Position numbers and translations under genes: made by a program
Shown here: positions 8,942 through 20,000 of the stretch, piece after piece
How positions within the stretch are numbered: the stretch's first letter is position 1
How the letters are laid out: every line of letters begins with the position of its first letter
Assembly (NCBI GenBank): GCA_016710935.1
Contig: JADJTY010000003.1
Span: forward strand, 310,001 to 374,000
Length of the DNA stretch: 64,000 nt
Direction: 5' to 3'
From: Chitinophagaceae bacterium
GTDB lineage: Bacteria; Bacteroidota; Bacteroidia; Chitinophagales; Chitinophagaceae
The notes under the pieces: model-generated
What the model was told of the DNA's origin: nothing
Databases searched by the model: none
What the model saw: only the letters and a program-made list of their open reading frames with translations

Positions 8942-9832
8942 CTACTTATTCTCCAATCCCCTCACCGTATATCCCTCCGCCCGCAACAACGCTATCAGCC
9001 CATTTTTACCAACCAGGTGACCGGCACCAACTGCAGTAAATACCGGGTTCTTTTTCATGATCACTTTTAACTGTAGTATCCAGTTCTTATTCCTGTTGTC
9101 CAGTAAAATTTCCTGGTTATCCGCCACACCAAAGGCTGGTGTATTCATGATCCTTTCTATCTCATCCAGCCGTTGGCTTTTATATGCATGCAGCATCAGG
9201 GCAAAATCTGCTTTTGATCTTTCCAGACTATCAATGGTATTCAACAGGTCTTCAGCCTGTTTTTCATAGGGGATGCTATCAAATACCGAAGCCTGGAAAG
9301 CCATTGTTTCGAGGCCTTTAATATCCTTTCCGCCTTCTTTTGCAAGCTGCATAACAGATTCTTCCACACTGCTTGCCGAATTGCAGGGCATCATCTTGGG
9401 ATAAAGCAAGGCTACTAAAAATTCAGGTTTCATGCGTTGAAAAAGACTGATGGGTGTTTTCAAACTGTCTTTAAAAAAATCTGAAACTCTTTTGTATTGA
9501 TCTGCTGTATACAGGTCTATAAGTTTCTTACCGTCCTTCATGTTCATCAGCATCAAAGCGCCCATCAGGGTTGCAGGATCATCCAGGTCAAGCTCCAGGT
9601 AGATCTCATGGCTGTTTGTAATAGCCTGTTTTAATGTACTGCTGAATTTGATATCATCTTTACAAAGCAGGTGAAAGGTTCCAAATAAATAACTGGGTGC
9701 AGCAAGACCATTGCCACTTACCTCCCACAGCAGCGTATTGCCGGTTGTATCTGTCTGCAGGTTATGCAGGTGTGCTTTAGCGTTTGTGTTAACCAGGCTA
9801 CACATCAACCCTAAAAAATAAACCAGTTTCAT
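8942..9832 (-). CDS. TraB/GumN family protein
   Basis: The 296-residue product starts with a signal peptide (about residues 1-20) and carries the two hallmark motifs of the TraB/GumN family: a YLFGTFHLL segment near residue 50 and VGAGHLVGKNGL near the C-terminus, followed by the usual LLRAEGYTV end. Characterised TraB/Tiki members are metalloproteases or act on peptides or pheromones; the substrate of bacterial GumN-like members is generally unknown. It appears to be a single-gene unit, convergent with DUF721 and divergent from the DUF3857 gene. Confidence 0.85.
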   Translation of the reverse strand: MKLVYFLGLMCSLVNTNAKAHLHNLQTDTTGNTLLWEVSGNGLAAPSYLFGTFHLLCKDDIKFSSTLKQAITNSHEIYLELDLDDPATLMGALMLMNMKDGKKLIDLYTADQYKRVSDFFKDSLKTPISLFQRMKPEFLVALLYPKMMPCNSASSVEESVMQLAKEGGKDIKGLETMAFQASVFDSIPYEKQAEDLLNTIDSLERSKADFALMLHAYKSQRLDEIERIMNTPAFGVADNQEILLDNRNKNWILQLKVIMKKNPVFTAVGAGHLVGKNGLIALLRAEGYTVRGLENK

Positions 9833-9911
9833 TTAAAATGCATTTTGCATAAAATTAACTGAAAGATTGTAACCGTAATTGTTAATGGTTATATTAGCTG
9901 AATATTTACAT

Positions 9912-11900
9912 ATGAAAGCACCCTATCTTTTCCTCATCTTTTTATTGGCGGCAGTAACACAGATTACTGCACAAAAAAGCCAGCCTGTTTTTGGCAAAGT
10001 AGATAAAGCCGACCTGGAAATGAAAGACTGTGATTTTGATAAAGGGGCAGATGCAATGGTGCTGATTGATTATGGCAATATGTATTACGACCGGGGTACA
10101 GTTGGTTATTCAACCTTTAAAACAGTTTACGAGCGCCGTACCCGCATTAAAATTTTAAAAGAAAAAGGGATATCCCAGGCAGATATTGAAATAAATTACT
10201 ACACCCACAACAATGAAGAAAGGATCTTTAAATTCAATGCCAATACCTACAACCTGGATGCAGCGGGCAAAATAATAACTACCGAAGTAAAAAAGAATTC
10301 TATCTACTCCAAAAGAATTGATGGTAATTACTCAAAAATGATCATTGCTTTTCCCGAAGTTAAGGTGGGAAGTATCATTGAGTATTCCTATACCATAGAA
10401 AGAGAAAGTTATGGGCTGCGTAACTGGTATTTCCAGGGGCGAATACCTGTGCGTTACAGTGAGTACCAGTTAAGGATCCCGCAAATCTTCCGGTTTGCCG
10501 TGCAGCCAACCTTAGTAGATCCTGTTGAAGATAAACAGGAGGTTATTGATGAATCAATATCCATGGATGAGGGTGTTATGGAAACAAAATCCCTGAAGAG
10601 TAATTATATCATGCGTAATCTGCCGGGTGTTAAAAATGAACCCTTTATGGGATCACCCCTGGATTATATGCAGCGCCTGGAATTTCAGATGACACAGATT
10701 TATTATAGCGAGAGTCATATTGAAGACCTGAGTGTAAAATGGCAGGATGTAATTAAAAACAGGCTGAATATGCATGAAGATTTTGGTTTGCAACTGCAAA
10801 AAACAGTGGTTGCTGCAAAATTATTTGTAGAAGAAGCCAGGCAAATTGCAGATGTGGAAATGAGAATGAAATTCATGTATGATCGTATCCGGAAAACGAT
10901 GAACTGGAATGGAGATGAGGAATACGTTTATACGGATAACGGAATTATAAAGACCTGGGAAACTAAGACCGGTAACGTTGCAGACATAAATCTGTTGCTG
11001 ATCAACCTGCTGAACGAAGCAGGCGTTAAAACTGCTCCCATCCTTTTAAGTACAAGGGATAACGGACTGGTAACGCCGGTTTACCCTTCCGTAAACCAGT
11101 TTAATACCGTTATGGCTTATGTGCAGATAAAAGAAAAAATTTATGTACTGGATGCAACAGATAAAGTGACTCATATAAAATTGGTTCCGGAAAAAGTAGT
11201 GAATACAAATGGTTTTATACCTGAAGGAGAAAACGGTAAGTGGAAAGATGTGCTTTCGGGAAAAAGTAAATACAAGGTAATGGCTGCCATACAGGGTGAA
11301 ATTGATGAAGCAGGTATTATGAAAGGTAACGGCCTGGTGAATTGTTATGATTATGCCAGGGCGCAAAGGGTTAAGGAATGGAAGCAGGATAACCTGAAAT
11401 TTAAAAATGATTATTTTATAACCCACTACCCTGGTTTAAAAATAGAAGACATAACCGTTAATAACGTGGAAGCAGATTCCCTGCCGCTTGAGCAGAAAGT
11501 AAAATTCAGCGCTGTGTTAAACAACTCCGGCGAATACCGGTATTTCAACACCAATCTCTTTTCAGACCTTGAAAAAAATCCATTCATTGCAGGTACCAGG
11601 GTTTCTGACATTGATTTTGGCGTACACCAGGAATACACCATTTTTGGAAATTATACCATTCCGGTTGGATTTACTTTTGACGGTATTCCTGAAAATATTT
11701 CTATGACGACACCGGACAAGGGTATTATCTTCAACCGTACTGTACAGGTTGAATCTAATTTGTTGAATATAAGAATGACCCTTGAATTTAAAAGAACATT
11801 TTACACAGCAGATACCTACCCTGAGTTTAAGGAATTTTACAAAAAACTGTTTGATAAGTTAAATGAGCAGGTGGTGATCAGGAAGAAAACAACGCCTTGA
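9912..11900 (+). CDS. DUF3857 / transglutaminase-like exported protein
   Basis: A 662-residue protein with a signal peptide (APYLFLIFLLAAVTQITAQ). The N-terminal half matches DUF3857 (TVYERRTRIKILKEKGIS, then VGSIIEYSYTIERES), which is followed by a transglutaminase-core-like region around residues 300-410 (GNVADINLLLINLLNEAGV) and a C-terminal beta-rich part. The classical Cys-His-Asp triad is not obvious: the expected cysteine position reads GNVADIN, so enzymatic activity is uncertain. The in-frame ATG at 9879 is rejected because ATG 9912 starts directly at the signal peptide. No neighbour explains its role. Confidence 0.8.
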   Translation: MKAPYLFLIFLLAAVTQITAQKSQPVFGKVDKADLEMKDCDFDKGADAMVLIDYGNMYYDRGTVGYSTFKTVYERRTRIKILKEKGISQADIEINYYTHNNEERIFKFNANTYNLDAAGKIITTEVKKNSIYSKRIDGNYSKMIIAFPEVKVGSIIEYSYTIERESYGLRNWYFQGRIPVRYSEYQLRIPQIFRFAVQPTLVDPVEDKQEVIDESISMDEGVMETKSLKSNYIMRNLPGVKNEPFMGSPLDYMQRLEFQMTQIYYSESHIEDLSVKWQDVIKNRLNMHEDFGLQLQKTVVAAKLFVEEARQIADVEMRMKFMYDRIRKTMNWNGDEEYVYTDNGIIKTWETKTGNVADINLLLINLLNEAGVKTAPILLSTRDNGLVTPVYPSVNQFNTVMAYVQIKEKIYVLDATDKVTHIKLVPEKVVNTNGFIPEGENGKWKDVLSGKSKYKVMAAIQGEIDEAGIMKGNGLVNCYDYARAQRVKEWKQDNLKFKNDYFITHYPGLKIEDITVNNVEADSLPLEQKVKFSAVLNNSGEYRYFNTNLFSDLEKNPFIAGTRVSDIDFGVHQEYTIFGNYTIPVGFTFDGIPENISMTTPDKGIIFNRTVQVESNLLNIRMTLEFKRTFYTADTYPEFKEFYKKLFDKLNEQVVIRKKTTP

Positions 11901-12420
11901 TTTACACTAAACCTTGTAGCAACCCGGTCCGGGAATAACATATCATTATTACAGGTAATTACAACAAAAACTGCATCCCGGTATTGAATCATACATGTTT
12001 CAGTTCCCAAACATCCACTACTATTTCACCACCCGGGTTGCCAAAATCAAACAAAAATAATGGCTGCGCCCGGGTTTATACAGCATGCGATCTGCCCCAT
12101 TTTTGCCATTTGTGTAAATATTTCCGACCATAAATAAGCTATTCCAATAGAAATTATTCTGTAAACGAAAAAATAGTGTTACATTAACAGCATTGTTTTT
12201 TACTATCAAACAATCCGAACTTAATACCTATACAAAATGGTAGTTTAATACTGTTACGGCTGACTGATCCATGCAACTCCAATCCTATGAAAATAACTAC
12301 CCGCTGTTGTATATTGAATTCAAATTTTAACTGATCATAGAATTTTTACTGTATGCAGCATTAGCTTACAGGTGCGCAAAACATTTTATGCATTTTTATT
12401 AAACACCAAAAAACTTTCTA
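11901..12420. other. 520-base intergenic gap, no gene seen
   Basis: AT-rich sequence between the DUF3857 gene and the giant adhesin. A weak GC hairpin (CCCGGTCCGGG-like) near 11925 may terminate the upstream gene. Short open frames on the minus strand have no coding character. The promoter of the adhesin gene is presumably here, but no clear TTTG/TAnnTTTG pair was found. Confidence 0.4.
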
Positions 12421-15400
12421 ATGAGAAAAATTTATTTATCGCTTGTATTCATTCTTTTTTCTGCCACATCATTAACCGCACAGTTGACCGGGACTAAAGC
12501 TATTCCAGGTGACTATGCCAATATTGCGGCAGCTGTTACCGATCTGAATGCGGTGGGTGTTGGCGCTGGCGGCGTTATATTCAATGTGGCTGCGGGGCAT
12601 ACAGAGATTACAGATATCCCGGAAATAACTGCAACAGGAACTGTTGCTAATCAAATCATATTTCAAAAATCCGGGGCGGGGGCAAATCCTTTAGTGACCA
12701 GGCTTACTGCCGGAACGGTTGCTTCAACAACAACTTTAGGCAGTAACGGCGATGGTATAGTTATCATCAACGGAGGGGATTATATCACATTTGACGGAAT
12801 TAGTCTTCAAACTGATGCCGGTTTTACAGTTGCAGGAATGATGGAGTATGGCTATTACCTGAAAAAAGCATCAGGTACGGATGCGTGTAAAAATGTAACC
12901 ATCAAGAATTGTGTAATAACATTGAACCGAGCGGCGATCTACTCATTCGGGATCTTTGTGTCCAATATTTCGGGCACTGCCAGCGTTACAGTAACTTCTA
13001 CTGGGGGCAGGAGTGAGAATATAAAAATAAACGGAAATACCATCACCAATGCTTATGGCGGTTTACAACTGCGTGGTTTCGCTGCAGTAACGCCTTTTGA
13101 TTTTTACGATCAAAATATAGAAGTAGGCGTTGATAATGCAAATATTATCTCCAACTATGGGGGTGGCACTACTACCACTTATGGTATATATTGTATTTAC
13201 CAGAATAACCTTGTCATTGCAAACAATAATATTAATAATACGGCAAATGGCGGTATTGCTTCCGCCAATACATTTTATGGGATGTTCCTGTCAACCGGTA
13301 CCAACTCAAATGTTGAGATACATCACAATACAATTTCAATAACTGCCGGCGGAACCACCCAAACGGCATATGCAATCAATAATGCTATGGGAGCCTCCGG
13401 TACTAACAATCTTGTCAGCATTCATGATAATACTATCACTTCCTGTTCTTATCCAGCCGCAACTAGCGGGGTTCTTTACTTACTATACCAAAATACCACT
13501 CCTTTTACTTCACATATCTATAATAATACCGTAACCGGCAATTCGCTCACCGGCACATCAGGTTCATTATACTGTCTTTACCAATCGGGTGCGGTCGTGA
13601 ATGAAGGAAAAATATATGGAAATACCATTACGGGCAATACCAAGACGGGTACAGGAACTATGTATTGTCTTTACAATTCTCCTGGAGCCACTTCAACAAA
13701 TGATATATACAGCAATACAATATCAGGAAACAGCGGAACGGGAACCATTAACGGGATCTATCAGAATGGAGGGTTGGTTACAAATATTTACAGGAACCAG
13801 GTATTCAATCAAAGCAGTTCGGGGGCAACAGGTATTGTTTATGGCATGACTGTCGCCGCAGGACCGCTTACCACCAATATCTATAATAATTTTATCAGTG
13901 ATCTGAAAAGCCCGGCTGGTGACGCTGCAGCTGATGGAGTAAGGGGTATTAATATTACATCAACAACGGCGAATTCTGCTATAAACCTGGATTATAATAC
14001 CATTTACCTGAATGCATCTTCTTCAGGAGTCAACTTCAGTGCCGCTGGGGTATATCATACCTACAGTGCTACTGCAACAAGTGCTTCGCTTACGATGAGA
14101 AATAATATTATCGTAAACGCTTCTACTCCCTCCGGAACCGGTATCGTTTCTGCTTTCAGGAGATCTGCTGCCACTTCGCTGGATAATTTTAATACGGCTA
14201 CAAATAATAATGATTATTATGCCGGAACCCCGGCTGCCAACCGTCTTATTTATTATGATGGCACGAATTTGGATCAAACACTTGCTGCCTACCAGGCCAG
14301 GGTTACCCCAAGAGATGTAGCTTCAATCACTGAACTTCCGCCATTTACCAATATTTCAACCACTCCTTATGATCTTCATATCAGTGGCAGTTCGGGTGTC
14401 AGCAATGCAGGGATTCCTGTTGCAGGTATCACTACCGATATAGATAATGACACCCGTAATGCTACAACACCGGATATAGGTGCCGATGAATTTGCTTCAG
14501 CGGCCGGAATTGACCTGAGGGCAACGAACCTGGTCAATCCCATTGTAAAGAATTGCTATAACGCGACAGAAACTGTAACCATCCGTATCCAGAATAGTTC
14601 ATCCGTAACGCATGATTTTTCAGTTAACCCGGTAACTGTAACAACCAATGTTACCGGAGCGGTAACACAAACTTTAAGTGCTATTGTAAACACAGGCACA
14701 TTGGGTGCCGGCTTAACACTGGATGTTGCGATGTCAGCAACATTAAATATGACCCCAACCGGAGTTTATACGTTTAATGCTTCCACATTGGTTGCAGGGG
14801 ATATAAACCCGGGCAACGATGCCATGCCAGCGGCAAATCTTACTAAAGCTGTATTGGCAGCAGGAACTGTTTCTGCAAGTCCCACAGGATATTGCATTAC
14901 AGGCGGAACGCCAACATTAACTGTAACTGGCGCAGCAGGTGGCAATTTGCAATGGCAACAAAGTATAACTGCCGGCAGTGGTTTTACAGATATCCCCGGA
15001 GCTACCACTTCTCCGTATACAGTAGGCAGCCCCATTACACAAACCATGTACTATAGATTGCAGGTAACTTGTGATGGAAATACACTTACTTCAAACGAAG
15101 TTACTGTAACATTAACCAATCCACTGATAACCGGCACCACACCGGGTGCTTCATGTGGCCCTGGCCCTGTTACGGTTACACTGGCTGCAACCGGTAACAG
15201 CGTTGGCCTAAACTGGTATAATGTGGCTTCAGGAGGTGTGGCCATTGGAACAGGATCTCCTTTCACAACCCCGCCTATCAGCACCAATACCAATTATTGG
15301 GTAAGTGCTAATGATGGGGGAACAAATGGTAACGTAGGACCTGTAAACAATTCGATAGGAGCCGGCGCAGGTTCAACTATTGCAATCGGAACTCAGCAAT

Positions 15401-16407
15401 TTTTCTTTGATGTGCTGGCACCTTCTATAACCATTAATACAGTTACGATATACCCCACTGCGTCTATTGGTTCATCATTCACTATAGTTATCCAAAACTC
15501 AGCTTCGACCCAGGTATTTAGTTCCGGACCATTAACGACTACTGTAACCGGGGGTACAACGCCCCAGGTGGTAACATTAAATGCCGTTCTTCCTGTTGGA
15601 ACAGGCTATCGTTTTGGATTTAGTACAAATCCGGGAATGTGGAGAAACAGTGCAGGTGCCGCATATCCATATACGCTTCCCGGTGTTGTTAGTTTAACCG
15701 GTAATAGTTTTGATCCAAATTATTATTACTGGTTTTATAACTGGAGTGTAAGCAGCGGTTGTGAGGGCCCACGTACCCTGGTAACGGCTACTGTTACCAC
15801 GCCACCATCTGCAACTATTTCCTATGCAGGTTCACCCTATTGTTCCAATGCAGGAACCGCAACCATTACACAAACCGGTACTACCGGAGGCACTTATTCG
15901 TCCACTGCCGGCTTAACCATTAATACAACAACCGGTGATGTAACACTGGCCACCAGTACCCCCGGAACTTATACGGTTACGTATACCATTCCTGCTTCGG
16001 GAGGCTGCCCGGTATTTACCACCACAGCTTCCATAACGGTTACGGCTGCACCCGCTGCAACTATTTCCTATGCCGGTTCACCCTATTGTTCCAATGCAGG
16101 AACGGCAACCGTTACGCAAACGGGAACAGCAGGCGGAACTTATTCATCTACGGCAGGATTAACCCTTAACGCTTCAACAGGTGATGTAACATTGGGAACC
16201 AGTACGCCCGGAACTTATACGGTAACTTATACCATTGCAGCTGCAGGTGGTTGTGGTTTATTTACAACAACAACTTCAATAACTGTTACAACTGCCCCCC
16301 TGCAACAATTTCTTATGCAGGTTCGCCCTATTGTTCCAATGCAGGAACAGCAACTGTTACGCAAACAGGAACAGCAGGCGGAACCTATTCATCTACAGCA
16401 GGATTAA
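12421..16407 (+). CDS. giant secreted beta-helix/Ig-repeat adhesin, intact 5' part
   Basis: The readable first 1290 or so residues of a gene that continues to about 21918. A signal peptide (LSLVFILFSATSLTAQ) is followed by a right-handed beta-helix of about residues 120-560, rich in NNTI/GNTI turns (NosD/parallel-helix style), then a CARDB/Ig-like part (GIDLRATNLVNPIVKNC). An Ig-like part with TYCITGG- and NLQWQQS-like strands comes next. From base 15811 there are tandem repeats of about 82 residues with SYAGSPYCSNAGTAT. Near 16301 a C-run lacks one base, so the frame after about residue 1294 (ending QQD) is wrong. Likely a surface or secreted adhesin exported by type IX secretion. Low-complexity Thr/Gly/Ala composition sets it apart from its neighbours. 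Confidence 0.8.
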   Translation: MRKIYLSLVFILFSATSLTAQLTGTKAIPGDYANIAAAVTDLNAVGVGAGGVIFNVAAGHTEITDIPEITATGTVANQIIFQKSGAGANPLVTRLTAGTVASTTTLGSNGDGIVIINGGDYITFDGISLQTDAGFTVAGMMEYGYYLKKASGTDACKNVTIKNCVITLNRAAIYSFGIFVSNISGTASVTVTSTGGRSENIKINGNTITNAYGGLQLRGFAAVTPFDFYDQNIEVGVDNANIISNYGGGTTTTYGIYCIYQNNLVIANNNINNTANGGIASANTFYGMFLSTGTNSNVEIHHNTISITAGGTTQTAYAINNAMGASGTNNLVSIHDNTITSCSYPAATSGVLYLLYQNTTPFTSHIYNNTVTGNSLTGTSGSLYCLYQSGAVVNEGKIYGNTITGNTKTGTGTMYCLYNSPGATSTNDIYSNTISGNSGTGTINGIYQNGGLVTNIYRNQVFNQSSSGATGIVYGMTVAAGPLTTNIYNNFISDLKSPAGDAAADGVRGINITSTTANSAINLDYNTIYLNASSSGVNFSAAGVYHTYSATATSASLTMRNNIIVNASTPSGTGIVSAFRRSAATSLDNFNTATNNNDYYAGTPAANRLIYYDGTNLDQTLAAYQARVTPRDVASITELPPFTNISTTPYDLHISGSSGVSNAGIPVAGITTDIDNDTRNATTPDIGADEFASAAGIDLRATNLVNPIVKNCYNATETVTIRIQNSSSVTHDFSVNPVTVTTNVTGAVTQTLSAIVNTGTLGAGLTLDVAMSATLNMTPTGVYTFNASTLVAGDINPGNDAMPAANLTKAVLAAGTVSASPTGYCITGGTPTLTVTGAAGGNLQWQQSITAGSGFTDIPGATTSPYTVGSPITQTMYYRLQVTCDGNTLTSNEVTVTLTNPLITGTTPGASCGPGPVTVTLAATGNSVGLNWYNVASGGVAIGTGSPFTTPPISTNTNYWVSANDGGTNGNVGPVNNSIGAGAGSTIAIGTQQFFFDVLAPSITINTVTIYPTASIGSSFTIVIQNSASTQVFSSGPLTTTVTGGTTPQVVTLNAVLPVGTGYRFGFSTNPGMWRNSAGAAYPYTLPGVVSLTGNSFDPNYYYWFYNWSVSSGCEGPRTLVTATVTTPPSATISYAGSPYCSNAGTATITQTGTTGGTYSSTAGLTINTTTGDVTLATSTPGTYTVTYTIPASGGCPVFTTTASITVTAAPAATISYAGSPYCSNAGTATVTQTGTAGGTYSSTAGLTLNASTGDVTLGTSTPGTYTVTYTIAAAGGCGLFTTTTSITVTTAPLQQFLMQVRPIVPMQEQQLLRKQEQQAEPIHLQQD

Positions 16408-17020
16408 CACTTAACCCTGCAACCGGTGATGTAACATTAGCCACCAGTACTCCCCGGAACTTATACGGTCACCTATACGATCCCTGCTGCAGGGGCTGTT
16501 CTATATTTTCCACAACGGCTTCCATAACGGTTACGGCTGCACCGGCTGCAACCATTTCCTATGGCGGTTCACCCTATTGTTCCAACGCAGGTACTGCCAC
16601 GGTTACGCAAACCGGAACTGCAGGGGGCTCCTATTCATCTACAGCGGGGTTAACCATTAATGCTGCAACCGGTGATGTAACATTGGGAACAAGTACGCCC
16701 GGAACTTATACGGTCACTTATACTATTGCAGCATCCGGAGGTTGCGCTTTATTTACAACAACAGCTTCTATTACGATCCAGCTGCGCCTGCTGCAACAAT
16801 TTCATATACAGGTTCACCATATTGTACATCAGGTGGTACAGCAACCGTTACGCAAACAGGAACAGCAGGCGGTACCTATACATCTACAGCAGGTTTAATC
16901 ATTAATGCATCAACAGGTGAAGTTACCTTAGGAACAAGCACCCCGGAACATATACAGTTACTTATACAATTGCTGCAGGTGGTTGTGCGTTATATACAAC
17001 AACAGCCAGTATCACGATAA
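15811..17020 (+). repeat. first block of five approximately 246-base tandem repeats
   Basis: Copies begin near 15811, 16057, 16302, 16548 and 16793, that is every 245-246 bases (82 codons). Each encodes ATISYAGSPYCSNAG, a TxTGTAGGTYSSTAGL strand, GTYTVTYT and a GGC-FTTTASITV end. The 245-base intervals coincide with single-base frameshifts. The encoded unit looks like an Ig-like/PKD-like module with a conserved cysteine pair. Confidence 0.85.
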
Positions 17021-20000
17021 ACATTTGTGCAAACAACGCTGACCTGGCAATTACCAAAACTGATGGTGTAACAACATATACGCCTGGAGGTACAACAACC
17101 TATACTATTGTTGCATCCAATGCAGGGCCGGGATGCTGCCACCGGCGTAACGGTAACTGATAATTTCCCGGCAGGTATAAGTTCTGTAGCCTGGACGGCA
17201 ACTTATGCAGGTGGTGCAACAGGTCCTGCAAATGGTGCAGGCAATATTAACGCTACGGTAAACTTACCAACCGGTGGTTCAGCAACTTTTACAGCAGTTT
17301 GTACTATTTCAGGGGCTACTTCAGGCAACCTTGTTAATACGGCAACTGTTACCGTAACGCCCGGAGACAACGATCCTAATCCCGGTAATAATTCGGCAAC
17401 AGATACTGATACACAGCTTGGAGCTTGTGCTCCACTAACTGTTAATGCCCCAACAGTAACCCAGCCGGATTGTGCCACAGCAACCGGAACCATTGTTATC
17501 AATGCAGGCGGTAGTGGTACATTGAATATAGTATTGATGGTATAACCTACCAGGCTTCTGCTACTTTCAGCGGCCTTGCACCGGCAGCCTATTACATTTC
17601 GGCACGCTATGTGGCATCTCCACTTTGTGGTTTTGCCTATAGTGGTAATCCAGTAGTGATATCGGTCCATCATCCAGGGTACAAACAGTTCTTGCGGGCA
17701 CTTCACCATTCCAGGATTCATTATGGACAGTGAGATATCCCGGCCTGACTACTATTCTGACCCACCTTGGGCCAACACTTTCCGGATTTACCATCACAGG
17801 TATAAATGGCCTCGCTACCCATCCAATGACGGGTGAGCACTACAGCATTTTGAAAGTATCAGGTGTTAGTGGACGGTACTTGCAAAGATTAACCTGCAAA
17901 CAGGTGTCTGTACACAGATCGGTAACCTGGGTGACAATTTTTCGTCTATTACTTTCCGTTATGATGGCCAGCTGTTCGGCGTTACCGGGGATGGAGCCAC
18001 TGTTCCCGAAACATTGTATCTTATTGACCACACCAATGCAACAAAAACACTTGTCAGGGCTTTAGGTGCCGGGGCAGATGGAGAGGTGATCTGTTACAAT
18101 CCCGACGATAATTTCATTTACCATTGGTCGGGGAACGGCACTGTAGTGTATGAAAAAATACAAGCTGTTTCGCCTTATGGCATTACCGGTATACCTATCA
18201 CAGGAAGCACGAATGGTGAAACATTTGGTGCCTGGTACAAAGGTGGAGGTGAATTTGTAACAAGTAATATAAGCTCCAGTTTTAATATTTTTACCAGTGG
18301 TGGCATCGTTACCGGCCCATTCGGATCTAACCCCGATGATCTCCGAGGCCTTGTCAGCAAAACCTGTGTTACCTATCTTTCACCCGCTTGCCCTGCGCCT
18401 GTTTGTATAGGTGGAAGTGTGATGCTTACAGCAAATGGCGGTACCGGAAATTATCAGTGGTACCTGGATGGCGCACTCATTGGCGGGGCCAACGCATCCA
18501 CCTACAATGCAACTACATCAGGTTTATACAATTGTATTTATACAGATGAATGCAGTTACCGACAGTGTGCCTACCGGCATTAATGTTGCAATAAACATCT
18601 GTGCATTCCCTGCCTGGAGAATTTTGACGGGGTTGTTATACCAGCTTTACCGCCAACCTGGACGGCTACAGTTGGTGCAACCTGTGTAAATACGGCAAGG
18701 TGGGCAACAGTAAATACATCAAGTTCCAGTGCTCCAAATGCTGTATTTGATAATGATCCCAACTGTATCTCTGATGAGTATCTGGATTCAGGATCTTCGC
18801 CGTTGCAGCAGCACCTTCACAATTAATATTCAGAAATAACTATGACCTGGAAGCAAGTATTGTAACGCCAACTTTGGGTTTTGACGGAATGGTGCTTGAA
18901 ATATCCATCAATGGCGGAGCCTTTGCAGATATCGTAGCAGCCGGCGGATCTTTTGTTACCGGTGGATATGACAGGACGATCAGTGCGTCATTCAGCAGCC
19001 CCATTGCAAGCCGCCAGGCCTGGTCAGGTAATTCCGGTGGCTTCATCACCACTGCAGTAAACCTGCCGGCTGCAGCACAGGGCCAGAATGTTGTGTTCAG
19101 GTGGCGCCGTGCAACGGATTCAAGTATAGGTGCTGTTGGGGCAAATATTGATGATGTATGTGATATCAACTGCCACCATCGGTTACGCTGGCAGTCCTTA
19201 TTGCAGTAATGCAGGTACAGCTACTGTGACCCAAACAGGCACAACAGGTGGAACCTACAGTTCAACAGCTGGTTTAACCATTAACGCAACCAATGGTGAT
19301 GTTACTTTAGGTACCAGTACACCCGGCACATATACCGTTACTTATACCATTGAGCAAGTGGCGGTTGCCCCGCTTTCAGTACCACAACATCGATAACGAT
19401 AACACAATTACCTGCTGCCACCATCAGTTATGCAGGCAATCCATATTGCAATAATGCAGGCACAGCAACGGTTACCCGTACAGGCACAGCGGGCGGAACG
19501 TATAGTTCAGCACCAGCGGGCTTAACATTAAATGCAGCAAACGGAGACGTAACCTTAGCAACCAGCACACCTGGAACTTACACAGTTACTTACAATTATT
19601 GCAGCGGTTGGCGGATGCCCTGTAGTAACAACTACAACATCCATAACTGTTACAGCTCTTCCCGCAGCAACCATCAATTATGCAGGCAGTCCATATTGAG
19701 CAATGCAGGTACCGCTGCTGTTACCCAAACCGGTACAACGGGCGGCACTTATAGTCGCTGCACCTGCCCGGCTTAACTATAAATACAGCAACCGGAGCAG
19801 TAACCCTAGCAACCAGTATAGCTGGAACTTATATGGTTTCTTACACCATTGCAGCATCCGGCGGATGTCCTGGGTTGTAATAGCTACCGCATCCATAACC
19901 GTTACCGCACTTCCTGCAGCCACCATCACTTATGCAGGGTCGCTCTTATTGTTCTACTGATCTTACAGCACTGGTAATACGTACCGGTACAGCGGGCGGA

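Noticed and set aside
12021..12209. 62-codon minus-strand open frame in the gap before the adhesin
   Set aside because: No signal peptide, domain, promoter or coding bias; isolated in AT-rich DNA.
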